A program made the position numbers and the translations under genes. This document shows, one piece after another, positions 25,821-34,223 of a stretch of 64,000 bases of DNA. The stretch is from an uncultured Litoreibacter sp. (GTDB taxonomy: Bacteria > Pseudomonadota > Alphaproteobacteria > Rhodobacterales > Rhodobacteraceae), in NCBI GenBank assembly GCA_947494645.1, contig CANLVO010000001.1:372001-436000 (forward strand), in the 5' to 3' direction. The notes beneath the pieces are model-generated. The model did no database searches, was not told the origin of the DNA, and saw only the letters and a list, made by a program, of their open reading frames with translations. Position 1 is the stretch's first letter. Every line of letters begins with the position of its first letter.

Positions 25821-25912
25821 CCGCGCGTGATGTTTTGCGCTCTTTGAGGATGCTCCGCATCCTCAGCAGCGCGGGCAAACTCCTTGGGAGTATTTTTGAA
25901 GCAATGATGGGG
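25821..25912 (+). repeat. Dispersed hairpin element, copy 1
   Basis: Between maeB and prpE. Contains GAGGATGC-TCC-GCATCCTC (25846-25864), then ACTCC-TTG-GGAGT followed by ATTTTT (a weak intrinsic terminator), and ends in the core TATTTTTGAAGCAATGATGG. A second copy lies at 34131-34222 with a differently spelled but still paired first stem, and the core recurs inverted at 54436. Confidence 0.65.
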
Positions 25913-25980
25913 TGAGTTGGGCCTTGTCACTGCGAAGGCTTGGCGGCAAAACTGGCGGCGCGATCTCGGGAGGATATGTG

Positions 25981-27873
25981 ATGGGTTACGCGGACGTCTA
26001 CCAAAGCTGGAAAAACGACCCTGAAGGGTTCTGGATGGCGCAGGCGGAGGCGATTGACTGGGACCGTGCGCCCACGAAAGCGCTGTTTGACGAGGCCGCC
26101 CCGATTTACGAGTGGTTCAAGGACGCGCAGGTCAACACCTGCTGGAACGCGATCGACCGCCATGTCGCGGCTGGACGCGGCGCGCAGACCGCCATCATCT
26201 ATGACAGCCCTGTCACCGACACGGTGCGCCATATCTCTTATGCGGATTTGCAGGGCGAGGTGGCCCAACTGGCAGGCGCGCTGGCGGCCAAGGGGATCGT
26301 GGCAGGCGACCGGGTCATCATCTATATGCCGATGGTCCCGGAGGCGCTGGTCGCGATGCTGGCCTGCGCCCGGATCGGCGCGGTGCATTCGGTTGTCTTC
26401 GGCGGATTTGCCGCCAATGAGCTGGCCGTGCGCATTGATGACGCCACGCCCAAAGCGGTGATTGCAGGCTCTTGCGGGATCGAGCCGGGGCGGGTTGTCG
26501 AGTACAAACCTCTTTTGGACGGCGCGATAGAGCTGGCGGCTCATAAACCGGACTTCTGCGTGATCTTGCAGCGTGAGCAGGCGGTGGCCACGATGGTGCC
26601 GGGCCGTGACTTTGACTGGCACGAGATGCAGCAAGGGGTTGCGCCTGCCGATTGCGTCCCCGTCTCGGGCGATCACCCGGCCTATATTCTGTACACCTCA
26701 GGGACCACCGGGGCGCCCAAAGGGGTGGTGCGCCCGACGGCGGGCCATCTGGTGGCGCTGAACTGGACGATGAAAAACATCTACAATGTCGAGCCGGGCG
26801 AGGTGTTCTGGGCGGCTTCCGACGTGGGCTGGGTCGTGGGCCACAGCTATATCTGCTACGCCCCGCTGATTGCTGGCAACACCACGGTGGTCTTTGAAGG
26901 CAAGCCGGTCGGCACGCCCGATGCCAGCACCTTTTGGCGGGTGATCTCGGACCATAAGGTGAAAAGCTTCTTCACCGCCCCCACGGCGTTTCGTGCGGTC
27001 AAGCGCGTGGACCCGAAAGGCAGCTTCATGAAGGGCCATGATCTGTCGGAGCTGCGCGCGATTTACCTGGCCGGTGAACGGGCTGATCCTGACACGATCG
27101 AATGGATCGAGGAACTGACCGGCAAGCCTGTCTATGATCATTGGTGGCAGACCGAGACGGGGTATACGATTGCGGGCAACCCCGCAGGGTTGGAGGCCTT
27201 GCCCGTCAAGATCGGCTCTCCGACGGTGGCGATGCCGGGCTATGATGTGCAAATCCTCGACGAGGGCGGCCATGAGATGCCTGCGGGCGAACTGGGGGCA
27301 ATAGCCGTCAAACTGCCTCTGCCGCCGGGCACTCTGCCCACGCTCTGGAATGCAGAGGACCGTTTTCGCAAGAGCTACCTGACCACCTTCCCGGGCTATT
27401 ACGAGACGGGGGACGCGGGCATGAAGGATGAAGACGGCTATCTGTGGATCATGGCGCGCACCGATGATGTGATCAACGTGGCGGGGCATCGGCTGAGCAC
27501 GGGCGGCATGGAAGAGGTTCTCGCAGGCCATAAGGACGTTGCCGAATGCGCGGTGATCGGCGTGGCAGATGAGCTGAAAGGCCAGTTGCCGCTGGGGCTT
27601 TTGTGCCTCACGGATGGGGTGAACCGCCCACATGCCGAGATCGTGGAGGAGGTCGTGGCGCGGGTGCGCGACAAGATCGGCCCGGTGGCGGCCTTCAAGC
27701 TGGCCTTGGTGGTCGACCGGCTGCCGAAAACACGCTCTGGCAAAATTCTGCGTGGCACAATTGCGGCCATTGCCGACGGGCGCGATTTCAAACCGCCCGC
27801 GACGATTGACGACCCGGCCATTCTTGATGAGCTGACCGAGGCGTTGAAAACCCTGGGCTATCCACGAGGCTAG
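25981..27873 (+). CDS. prpE: Propionate-CoA ligase
   Basis: Start at 25981 (MGYADVYQSW) with GGGAGG upstream; 630 residues. An acetyl-CoA-synthetase-like AMP-forming ligase, with ILYTSGTTGAPKGVVR (ATP-binding P-loop-like), DHWWQTETG, and the acetylatable lysine in KTRSGKILRG near the end. The stretch SDVGWVVGHSYICYAPLIAGN with GKPVGTPDASTFWRV is the PrpE type rather than Acs. It activates propionate; meaB further along the window fits the methylmalonyl route. Confidence 0.9.
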   Translation: MGYADVYQSWKNDPEGFWMAQAEAIDWDRAPTKALFDEAAPIYEWFKDAQVNTCWNAIDRHVAAGRGAQTAIIYDSPVTDTVRHISYADLQGEVAQLAGALAAKGIVAGDRVIIYMPMVPEALVAMLACARIGAVHSVVFGGFAANELAVRIDDATPKAVIAGSCGIEPGRVVEYKPLLDGAIELAAHKPDFCVILQREQAVATMVPGRDFDWHEMQQGVAPADCVPVSGDHPAYILYTSGTTGAPKGVVRPTAGHLVALNWTMKNIYNVEPGEVFWAASDVGWVVGHSYICYAPLIAGNTTVVFEGKPVGTPDASTFWRVISDHKVKSFFTAPTAFRAVKRVDPKGSFMKGHDLSELRAIYLAGERADPDTIEWIEELTGKPVYDHWWQTETGYTIAGNPAGLEALPVKIGSPTVAMPGYDVQILDEGGHEMPAGELGAIAVKLPLPPGTLPTLWNAEDRFRKSYLTTFPGYYETGDAGMKDEDGYLWIMARTDDVINVAGHRLSTGGMEEVLAGHKDVAECAVIGVADELKGQLPLGLLCLTDGVNRPHAEIVEEVVARVRDKIGPVAAFKLALVVDRLPKTRSGKILRGTIAAIADGRDFKPPATIDDPAILDELTEALKTLGYPRG

Positions 27874-28000
27874 CGGGCCTTCGCGCAAAAACGATCTGCC
27901 AGATGGGGTTCTTGTGGGTGGGGGGCAAAAATACTCGCGGCGGACCATTGAACCCGGATGCGGCGGCGATCACTATGGGGCATCACCGAAAGGAGCCTCC

Positions 28001-28387
28001 ATGGAGCTGATCGATCACGCGCGCAAGGTTCGCGAAAACGCGCATGCACCCTATTCGAACTTCAAAGTGGGCGCGGCACTGCGCAGCGCGTCGGGTGCGG
28101 TGTTCACCGGCTGCAATGTCGAGAATGTCGCCTATCCCGAAGGCACTTGTGCCGAGGCTGGCGCAATTGCCGCCATGTGCGCGGCGGGCGAGTATGAAAT
28201 CTCGGAAATCGCAGTGATTGCTGACAGCCCGACGCCTGTGCCGCCCTGTGGCGGCTGCCGCCAGAAGATCGCGGAATTTGCCAATGCAGCTGTCCCGGTG
28301 ACGCTGGCCACGACGGGGGGCGAGAGCCAAGTCACGTCCGTATCGGCCCTGCTTCCGGGCGCGTTTGACGCGAGCCATATGAGCTGA
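28001..28387 (+). CDS. cdd: Cytidine deaminase
   Basis: Start at 28001 (MELIDHARKVREN) with AAAGGAG upstream; 128 residues, the size of tetrameric enzymes. Zinc and catalytic motifs CAEAGAI near residue 50 and PCGGCRQ near residue 84. It converts cytidine and deoxycytidine to uridine forms. First gene of the salvage operon; its stop overlaps the deoA start (TGATG). Confidence 0.95.
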   Translation: MELIDHARKVRENAHAPYSNFKVGAALRSASGAVFTGCNVENVAYPEGTCAEAGAIAAMCAAGEYEISEIAVIADSPTPVPPCGGCRQKIAEFANAAVPVTLATTGGESQVTSVSALLPGAFDASHMS

Positions 28388-29697
28388 TGGATGTCCGCGC
28401 GATCATTGCGAAGATCCGTGATGGCGGTGGGCTGGCCCCTGATCAGGCGCGTTGGTTTGGGGAGGCGTTGACGGGCCCGGCAATCAGCGACGCGCAGGCG
28501 GGCGCGTTTGCGATGGCGGTTCGTCTCAAGGGGCTCGATGGCGCGGCCCGCGTGGCGCTGACGGAAGGGATGCGCGACAGCGGCGATGTGTTGAGCTGGG
28601 ATTTGCCGGGGCCGGTGCTGGACAAACATTCTACGGGTGGGGTTGGTGATCCGGTGTCATTGATCCTGGCCCCCGCGCTGGCGGCGTGCGGGGCGTTCGT
28701 GCCGATGATCTCGGGGCGGGGCTTGGGCCATACCGGCGGCACGCTGGACAAGCTGGAGGCCATTCCGGGCTATATTTGCGAGATCGGCCCGGCACGGCTG
28801 GATCACGTGGTGCGCAACGTGGGTTGCGCCATTGTCGGGGCTACGGGGCGGGTCGCGCCGTCCGACAAGCGGCTCTATGCAATCCGGGATGTGACGGCGA
28901 GCGTGGACAGCGTCGACCTGATCACGGCCTCGATCCTGTCGAAGAAGCTGGCAGCGGGGCTGGACGGGCTGGTGCTGGACGTCAAGACGGGCTCGGGCGC
29001 GTTCATGGCCAAGATGGCGGACGCCAAGGCGCTGGCGAAAGCGCTGGTTGATGTGGCGAACGGGGCGGGGTGCCAGACCTCGGCGCTGATCACGGATATG
29101 TCGCAGCCATTGGCCTCGGCGGCGGGCAACGCGGTGGAAATCCGCGCGGTGATGGAGGCCTTGACCGACCCCAAAGCGCAGACCCGTTTGCGAAAGGTCG
29201 TGATAGCACTGGGCGGTGTTGTTCTGACCGGTAGCGGGTTGGCCAAGGACGCAAAAGCGGGCGGCAAGGCGATAGAGGCGGCGCTCACCTCGGGCCAAGC
29301 GGCGGAGGTGTTTGCCAAGATGGTACACGCCATGGGCGGGCCATCGGGTTTTGCACAAAACTGGCAGCATGTCTTGCCGGAGGCCACTGTGCTGCGCGAG
29401 GTCAGCCTCGGAAAAGCGGGATATATCAAGGCGGTAGACACCCGCGCCTTGGGCGAAGCGGTGGTGCATCTGGGCGGCGGGCGGATGCGCGACGGCGACC
29501 GGATCGACCCGGCGGTTGGGCTGTCCGGGATTGCGCGGATCGGGGAAAAAGTCTCGGCCAAGTCGCCTGTTGCGATGGTGCATGCCTCCGATGAGGCGCG
29601 TGCAGAGCAGGCGGTGGCGGCGGTGCGGGCGGCGTTCAAACTGGGGACGAAGGCGGTCAAAGCGCCAGAGCTGATCCATGCGCAGGTGACGGCGTGA
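28387..29697 (+). CDS. deoA: Thymidine phosphorylase
   Basis: A 436-residue phosphorylase splitting thymidine or deoxyuridine to base and deoxyribose 1-phosphate. The phosphate-binding loop KHSTGGVGD is near residue 79, and SGRGLGHTGGTLDKLEAIPG follows. It overlaps cdd by one base and deoB by four, giving tight translational coupling. Length is normal for the family. Confidence 0.96.
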   Translation: MDVRAIIAKIRDGGGLAPDQARWFGEALTGPAISDAQAGAFAMAVRLKGLDGAARVALTEGMRDSGDVLSWDLPGPVLDKHSTGGVGDPVSLILAPALAACGAFVPMISGRGLGHTGGTLDKLEAIPGYICEIGPARLDHVVRNVGCAIVGATGRVAPSDKRLYAIRDVTASVDSVDLITASILSKKLAAGLDGLVLDVKTGSGAFMAKMADAKALAKALVDVANGAGCQTSALITDMSQPLASAAGNAVEIRAVMEALTDPKAQTRLRKVVIALGGVVLTGSGLAKDAKAGGKAIEAALTSGQAAEVFAKMVHAMGGPSGFAQNWQHVLPEATVLREVSLGKAGYIKAVDTRALGEAVVHLGGGRMRDGDRIDPAVGLSGIARIGEKVSAKSPVAMVHASDEARAEQAVAAVRAAFKLGTKAVKAPELIHAQVTA

Positions 29698-30827
29698 GGG
29701 CGTTTCTGGTGGTGATGGATTCCGTGGGCTGCGGCGGCGCGCCGGATGCGGCAGAATTTGGTGATGCGGGCGCGGATACGCTGGGCCATATCCATGCGCG
29801 GGTCGGCCTGAAGATGCCAAACCTGATGCGGCTCGGGCTGGGGCAGGTGATGGGGCTGGGCGGTCCGGCCACGGGCCTTCATGGCCGCGCGACAGAGCAT
29901 TCGCCGGGCAAGGACACGCCCTCGGGCCATTGGGAATTGGCAGGCGTGCCGGTGCCGTGGGACTGGCACTATTTCCCGGACAAAACCCCGTCATTCCCGG
30001 CTGAGGTCACCGACATGGCTGCGGCGTTTTGCGGGACCTCGGGAGTGCTCGGCAACTGCCACGCATCGGGCACGCAGATCATTGCGGAACTGGGGGCTGA
30101 GCATATGCGCAGCGGCCAGCCGATTTGCTACACCTCTGCCGACAGCGTGTTTCAGATCGCCGCGCATGAGGAGACATTCGGGCTGGAGCGCCTGCTGGAT
30201 TTGTGTCGTCACATGGCCCCGGCCTTGCACGACATGAAAGTAGGGCGCGTGATCGCGCGTCCTTTCATAGGCGACGAGACGTCCGGGTTCACCCGCACGA
30301 AAAATCGCCGTGATTTTGCGATAGAGACGCCTGCGCCGACGCTTCTCGACTGGGCCAAGGCGGCGGGGCGCGAGACCTATGCGGTTGGAAAGATTGACGA
30401 TATTTTCTCGGGGCGGGGCATCGATGAGACCCGCAAAGGGGCGGACGCAGCTTTGATGGACCATTTGGTCGATCTGGTGCACGAGGCCAAAGAGGGCAGT
30501 CTCACCTTCGCCAACTTCGTGCAGTTTGACAGCGATTTCGGGCATCGCCGCGACCCGGAGGGCTACGCGGGACATCTGGAATGGTTCGACAGCTGCCTGC
30601 CGGATCTGTTCGAGCAGCTTCGCGCGGATGATCTGATGCTCTTCACCGCCGATCATGGCAACGATCCGACATGGCGCGGCTCGGATCACACGCGCGAGCA
30701 GGTGCCTGTGATTGGCATTGGCGCGGGCGCGCGCGATATTGGGGCTGTGGATTTCGTGGACGTCGCGGCCTCGCTCGCGGATCATCTGGGGCTGGCGGAG
30801 CGCGGCCCGGGCAGGAGCTTTTTATGA
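29694..30827 (+). CDS. deoB: Phosphopentomutase
   Basis: GTG start overlapping the deoA stop (GTGA). 377 residues of the alkaline-phosphatase-like mutase family, with the N-terminal metal motif VVMDSVGCGGAPDA and a C-terminal FTADHGNDPTWRGSDHTRE that supplies further metal ligands. It converts (deoxy)ribose 1-phosphate to the 5-phosphate, linking deoA to central metabolism. Confidence 0.96.
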   Translation: MRAFLVVMDSVGCGGAPDAAEFGDAGADTLGHIHARVGLKMPNLMRLGLGQVMGLGGPATGLHGRATEHSPGKDTPSGHWELAGVPVPWDWHYFPDKTPSFPAEVTDMAAAFCGTSGVLGNCHASGTQIIAELGAEHMRSGQPICYTSADSVFQIAAHEETFGLERLLDLCRHMAPALHDMKVGRVIARPFIGDETSGFTRTKNRRDFAIETPAPTLLDWAKAAGRETYAVGKIDDIFSGRGIDETRKGADAALMDHLVDLVHEAKEGSLTFANFVQFDSDFGHRRDPEGYAGHLEWFDSCLPDLFEQLRADDLMLFTADHGNDPTWRGSDHTREQVPVIGIGAGARDIGAVDFVDVAASLADHLGLAERGPGRSFL

Positions 30828-31804
30828 CACCATTGGTTGAGCTGCATTTGCATCTGGAAGGCGCGGCCCCGCCCGCCTTTATCCGTGGATTGGCGCAGGA
30901 GAAGGATGTCAATCTGGACGGCGTGTTTAACGAAGATGGCTCCTACCGCTTCGAGACATTCGAGCAGTTCTTGCGGACCTATGAGGCGGCCACAACGGTA
31001 CTGACGGGCCCGGAGGAATTTCGTCGCTTGACCAAGGCCGTGCTGGAGCAATCCGCAGCGCAGGGCGTGATCTATACGGAGGCCTTTCTGAGCCCGAATT
31101 TCTGCGGCGGAGGTGATCTGGGCGCGTGGCGCGACTATCTGGCGGCGATCCAGGAGGCCGCAGAAGAAGCGCAGCGCGACAGCGGGATCATCATGCGCGG
31201 CATCGTCACCTGCATCCGCCATGAAGGGCCGGACGCGGCCAAGCCCGACGCATTGTGCGCAGCGGAAACCATGGGCGATTTCATCACCGGTTTTGGCATG
31301 GGCGGCGCGGAAGATGTGGGCCATCAGGGCGACTATGCCTACGCGTTTGATCTGGCGCGGGAGGCAGGTTTGCGGCTGACGACACATGCCGGCGAATGGG
31401 GCGGGGCGGCTTCCATTTGGGAGGCTGTGCGCGACCTGAAGGTCGAGCGGATCGGCCACGGTGTGCAATGCGTTGAGGACCCGGCGCTTGTCGATCATCT
31501 GGCTGAAAACGGGATTGTCCTGGAGGTCTGCCCGGGCTCGAACGTGGCGCTGGGCGTGGTGCCGTCCTGGGATGCGCACCCGATTGAAAGGTTGCGGGAC
31601 GCGGGCGTCAAGGTCACAGTGTCGACCGATGACCCGCCGTTCTTCCACACCACCCTGACCCGCGAATATGACATGCTGGCGGAGACGTTTGGATGGGACG
31701 ACACGGTGGTGCGCGACGTCAACCTGACAGCGGCAGAGGCGGCTTTTTGCGACGCCGACACCAAAGAAATATTGCGACAGAAACTGGAGCCGAAACATGT
31801 CTGA
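30824..31804 (+). CDS. add: Adenosine deaminase
   Basis: Start at 30824 overlapping the deoB stop (ATGA); 326 residues. Zinc and catalytic residues are visible in ELHLHLEGA (HxH, residues 6-8), THAGEWGG and the STDDPPF motif near residue 269. It deaminates adenosine and deoxyadenosine to the inosine forms. Its end overlaps the upp start by eight bases. Confidence 0.93.
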   Translation: MTPLVELHLHLEGAAPPAFIRGLAQEKDVNLDGVFNEDGSYRFETFEQFLRTYEAATTVLTGPEEFRRLTKAVLEQSAAQGVIYTEAFLSPNFCGGGDLGAWRDYLAAIQEAAEEAQRDSGIIMRGIVTCIRHEGPDAAKPDALCAAETMGDFITGFGMGGAEDVGHQGDYAYAFDLAREAGLRLTTHAGEWGGAASIWEAVRDLKVERIGHGVQCVEDPALVDHLAENGIVLEVCPGSNVALGVVPSWDAHPIERLRDAGVKVTVSTDDPPFFHTTLTREYDMLAETFGWDDTVVRDVNLTAAEAAFCDADTKEILRQKLEPKHV

Positions 31805-32429
31805 TCACTTAACGGTCGTGGACCACCCGCTGGTGCAGCACAAGCTGACTTTGATGCGCGAGACGAGCACCTCGACGGCGGTCTTCCGGCAGCTTCTGCG
31901 CGAGATCAGCCAGTTTCTGGCCTATGAGGTGACGCGCAACCTGGAGATGGAAACCAAGCGGATCGAAACCCCGATGGAGGCGATGGACGCCCCGACGCTG
32001 GCCGGGCGCAAACTGGCGCTGATCTCGATCCTGCGGGCGGGCAATGGGTTGCTTGATGGGATGCTGGAGCTGATCCCAAGCGCGCGCGTTGGGTTTGTGG
32101 GTCTCTACCGCGACGAGGAAACGCTGAAGCCGGTGCAATACTACTTCAAGGTTCCCGATGCGCTGGACGAGCGGATGGTGATTGCGGTGGACCCGATGCT
32201 GGCGACGGGGAATTCGTCGGTGGCCGCGATTGATTTGCTGAAAAAGGCGGGCGCGAAGAACATCCGGTTCCTGTGCCTGCTTGCCGCGCCCGAGGGGATT
32301 GCCCGGATGAAAGAGGCGCATCCCGATGTGCCGATCGTGACAGCCTCCGTCGATAGCCATTTGAATGAAAACGGCTATATCGTCCCGGGTTTGGGCGATG
32401 CGGGCGACCGGATGTTCGGCACCAAGTAG
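31797..32429 (+). CDS. upp: Uracil phosphoribosyltransferase
   Basis: 210 residues. It makes UMP from uracil and PRPP, thus recovering the base released by the upstream enzymes. The PRPP-binding motif [16 protein letters not shown] lies near residues 128-143, and the C-terminal [17 protein letters not shown] is characteristic. Last gene of the five-gene salvage operon. Confidence 0.97.
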   Translation: MSDHLTVVDHPLVQHKLTLMRETSTSTAVFRQLLREISQFLAYEVTRNLEMETKRIETPMEAMDAPTLAGRKLALISILRAGNGLLDGMLELIPSARVGFVGLYRDEETLKPVQYYFKVPDALDERMVIAVDPMLATGNSSVAAIDLLKKAGAKNIRFLCLLAAPEGIARMKEAHPDVPIVTASVDSHLNENGYIVPGLGDAGDRMFGTK

Positions 32430-32521
32430 CGCATCGGACGACGCCCGCCTGTGGATAAGTCTGGGCTTTACGAATCTGCGCCCAGAGGGCAAGATTTCCA
32501 CAACATTTAGTGGGGATGACT

Positions 32522-33016
32522 ATGCGCGTATACAAATTGATGGCTGCTGCCTGCCTTACCTTTGCGATGAGCAACACCGGGATTGTGGCTCAGAAATTTC
32601 AAGGACCCGCCGAGCTGCCACCGGCGTCTTACACCGGCGCTCAGTTCGTCGATAGCAATGGCTGCGTCTTTGTGCGCTCGGGTTTTGATGGGGCGGTCAC
32701 ATGGGTGCCGCGGGTGACGCGCTCACGCGAGCAGCTTTGCGGCGTGCAGACCAACTCCGTGCGGCGCAGTGCGCCCGTGGCGGCGGTCACCTTGGCAAGC
32801 ACCACGCTGTCGAGCCAGACCCGCGTTGGGCCAAAATCCGCGCCGCGCAAAATTCAGGAAGCCCGCACCATCCGCCCACCTCGCGGCTACAAGTTCTCAG
32901 GCATTGTGAAGCAGATGAACCCGTATTCAGGCGTCGGCACGCTGGAAGGTCGCGACAAGATGCGGCTGATCTGGACCGACACGGTGCCGCGCCGTCTGGT
33001 TGCCGAAAGCGAGTAG
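32522..33016 (+). CDS. Secreted hypothetical protein
   Basis: With the start at 32522 (MRVYKLMAAACLTFAMSNTG) the protein is 164 residues with a signal peptide. The mature N-terminal part PAELPPASYTGAQFVDSNGCVFVRSGFDGAVTWVPRV resembles the head of Rhodobacterales SPOR-domain proteins, but no full SPOR domain is seen. The tail, ending LIWTDTVPRRLV, also occurs in that group. It may be a shortened relative. GTG at 32510 and ATG at 32516 are alternative starts. Confidence 0.65.
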   Translation: MRVYKLMAAACLTFAMSNTGIVAQKFQGPAELPPASYTGAQFVDSNGCVFVRSGFDGAVTWVPRVTRSREQLCGVQTNSVRRSAPVAAVTLASTTLSSQTRVGPKSAPRKIQEARTIRPPRGYKFSGIVKQMNPYSGVGTLEGRDKMRLIWTDTVPRRLVAESE

Positions 33017-33026
33017 GCCTTACGGG

Positions 33027-34046
33027 TTAGCCGTTGCAGATTTCCTGCAGGCTGATCCAATCCCCGTCTGACAAAAGCCGTGGCGCTTCTGCGCCGCGGA
33101 ACGGGTCCGCCTCGATCAAGGGCAGGGTGTCCTCGCCTGTCACATCGACGCCATAGGCGAACGGCGTGGCGGAAACACGGGCGGACTTGAAGAGCGGGAT
33201 GATCTTGGACTTGTCCAAGGCGGGCTCTTCGGTTTTCAGCAGCACTTCTGAGTAGCTGGCCAGCGTCTCGTTGGACATTTGACCCGTGGTGAGCAGCTTG
33301 AACGTGGTCAGGAACCCCGCATGTTCCAGAAGCGGGAACATCGGGTCGGCGTCGCGCCTGTCGCCTAAGGCTTTGAGCATATAGCCCGCCGCCACATCTG
33401 GGCTGTCATGGTCTTCGACCAGCGTGGCGTCCAGCAGCAGCAGGCGGCCGGGCAGGACCAGCGTGTCGCGGGTGCCGAGCTTGGGGACCACGTAGGATTT
33501 GCGCAGCTTGCCTTGCAGCGTGCGGGTCTTCAGCCGGGCCAGTGCTGTGGCCCCGAGGGTCGCGCGGCAAGTGTCGCCGGTGATGCGCGTCATATGGCCC
33601 AAGAGGCTGGTGCCGATGGCCAACCGGGTGCTTTCAGGCAACACCGCGACGGTGTTGCGCACCAGCGCGCCGGGCAGCCAGATGACGCCCACGGCCAGAA
33701 GCACGGCGGCAATGCCGCCGGAGACAGCGAGGCGCAACCGGCCCGAATGCGGCCGGGCGCGTTCAATGAGTTTGCGGATTTTCTCGACCGCTGCGATCAT
33801 CTCGGGATCTGCGATTTCAAGCTCTTCCTCGGCATCCGCGGCGGGTTTGAACAGCGCCGGACGTTTGCCCGGATTGACGCGGTGGATGGCGGGCAGCGAC
33901 CAATGGGCCACGGGCGTGTCGCCCTTGTCGCGGATGATCAGGGACGCGTCGCCAAAGCTGACCACCACGTCGCGCCGCTGGGCCTGGCCGCTTTCGCGCC
34001 ACAGCCCCATCGTCTCCAGCCGGTCATATTTGTCGAGCGCCGTCAT
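33027..34046 (-). CDS. Hypothetical single-pass membrane protein
   Basis: A 339-residue protein. The N-terminal 100 residues look like a PH-like soluble region (VVVSFGDASLIIRDKGDTPVAHWSLPAIHRVNPG). One membrane helix follows at about residues 106-130, then a large external domain with the two cysteines of ITGDTCRATLG and LQEICNG. This looks like a conserved Rhodobacterales hypothetical of unknown role. Convergent with the preceding gene. Confidence 0.7.
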   Translation of the reverse strand: MTALDKYDRLETMGLWRESGQAQRRDVVVSFGDASLIIRDKGDTPVAHWSLPAIHRVNPGKRPALFKPAADAEEELEIADPEMIAAVEKIRKLIERARPHSGRLRLAVSGGIAAVLLAVGVIWLPGALVRNTVAVLPESTRLAIGTSLLGHMTRITGDTCRATLGATALARLKTRTLQGKLRKSYVVPKLGTRDTLVLPGRLLLLDATLVEDHDSPDVAAGYMLKALGDRRDADPMFPLLEHAGFLTTFKLLTTGQMSNETLASYSEVLLKTEEPALDKSKIIPLFKSARVSATPFAYGVDVTGEDTLPLIEADPFRGAEAPRLLSDGDWISLQEICNG

Positions 34047-34130
34047 TTCTCGCGGCTTGCCTGTTTTTTGTTTTTGCTTGGAACGAGCCTAGCGGGGAAC
34101 GCAGGGCGGCTCAATTAAAAGGTGCGGCTG

Positions 34131-34222
34131 CGCCGCGCATGGTGTTTTGCGTTCTTTGAGGACGTTCCGTCCTCAGCCACGCGGGCAAACTCCTAGAGAG
34201 TATTTTTGAAGCAGTGATGGGG
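34131..34222 (+). repeat. Dispersed hairpin element, copy 2
   Basis: Same layout as the element at 25821-25912. The first stem here is GAGGACG-TTC-CGTCCTC (34158-34174), with a T-A pair of copy 1 replaced by C-G. Then ACTC-CTAGA-GAGT with ATTTTT, then the core TATTTTTGAAGCAGTGATGG. It lies between the start of the membrane protein gene and the end of the acyl-CoA synthetase gene. Confidence 0.65.
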
Positions 34223-34223
34223 G

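Noticed and set aside
26698-27948. 416-residue minus-strand frame opposite prpE
   Set aside because: Shadow frame; the PrpE motifs on the plus strand are unambiguous.
28657-29994. 445-residue minus-strand frame opposite deoA/deoB
   Set aside because: Shadow of two clearly recognisable enzymes on the other strand.
32450-32458. TGTGGATAA, a perfect DnaA box
   Set aside because: A single 9-mer is expected about once in two such windows by chance, with no cluster, AT-rich region or origin-type genes nearby.
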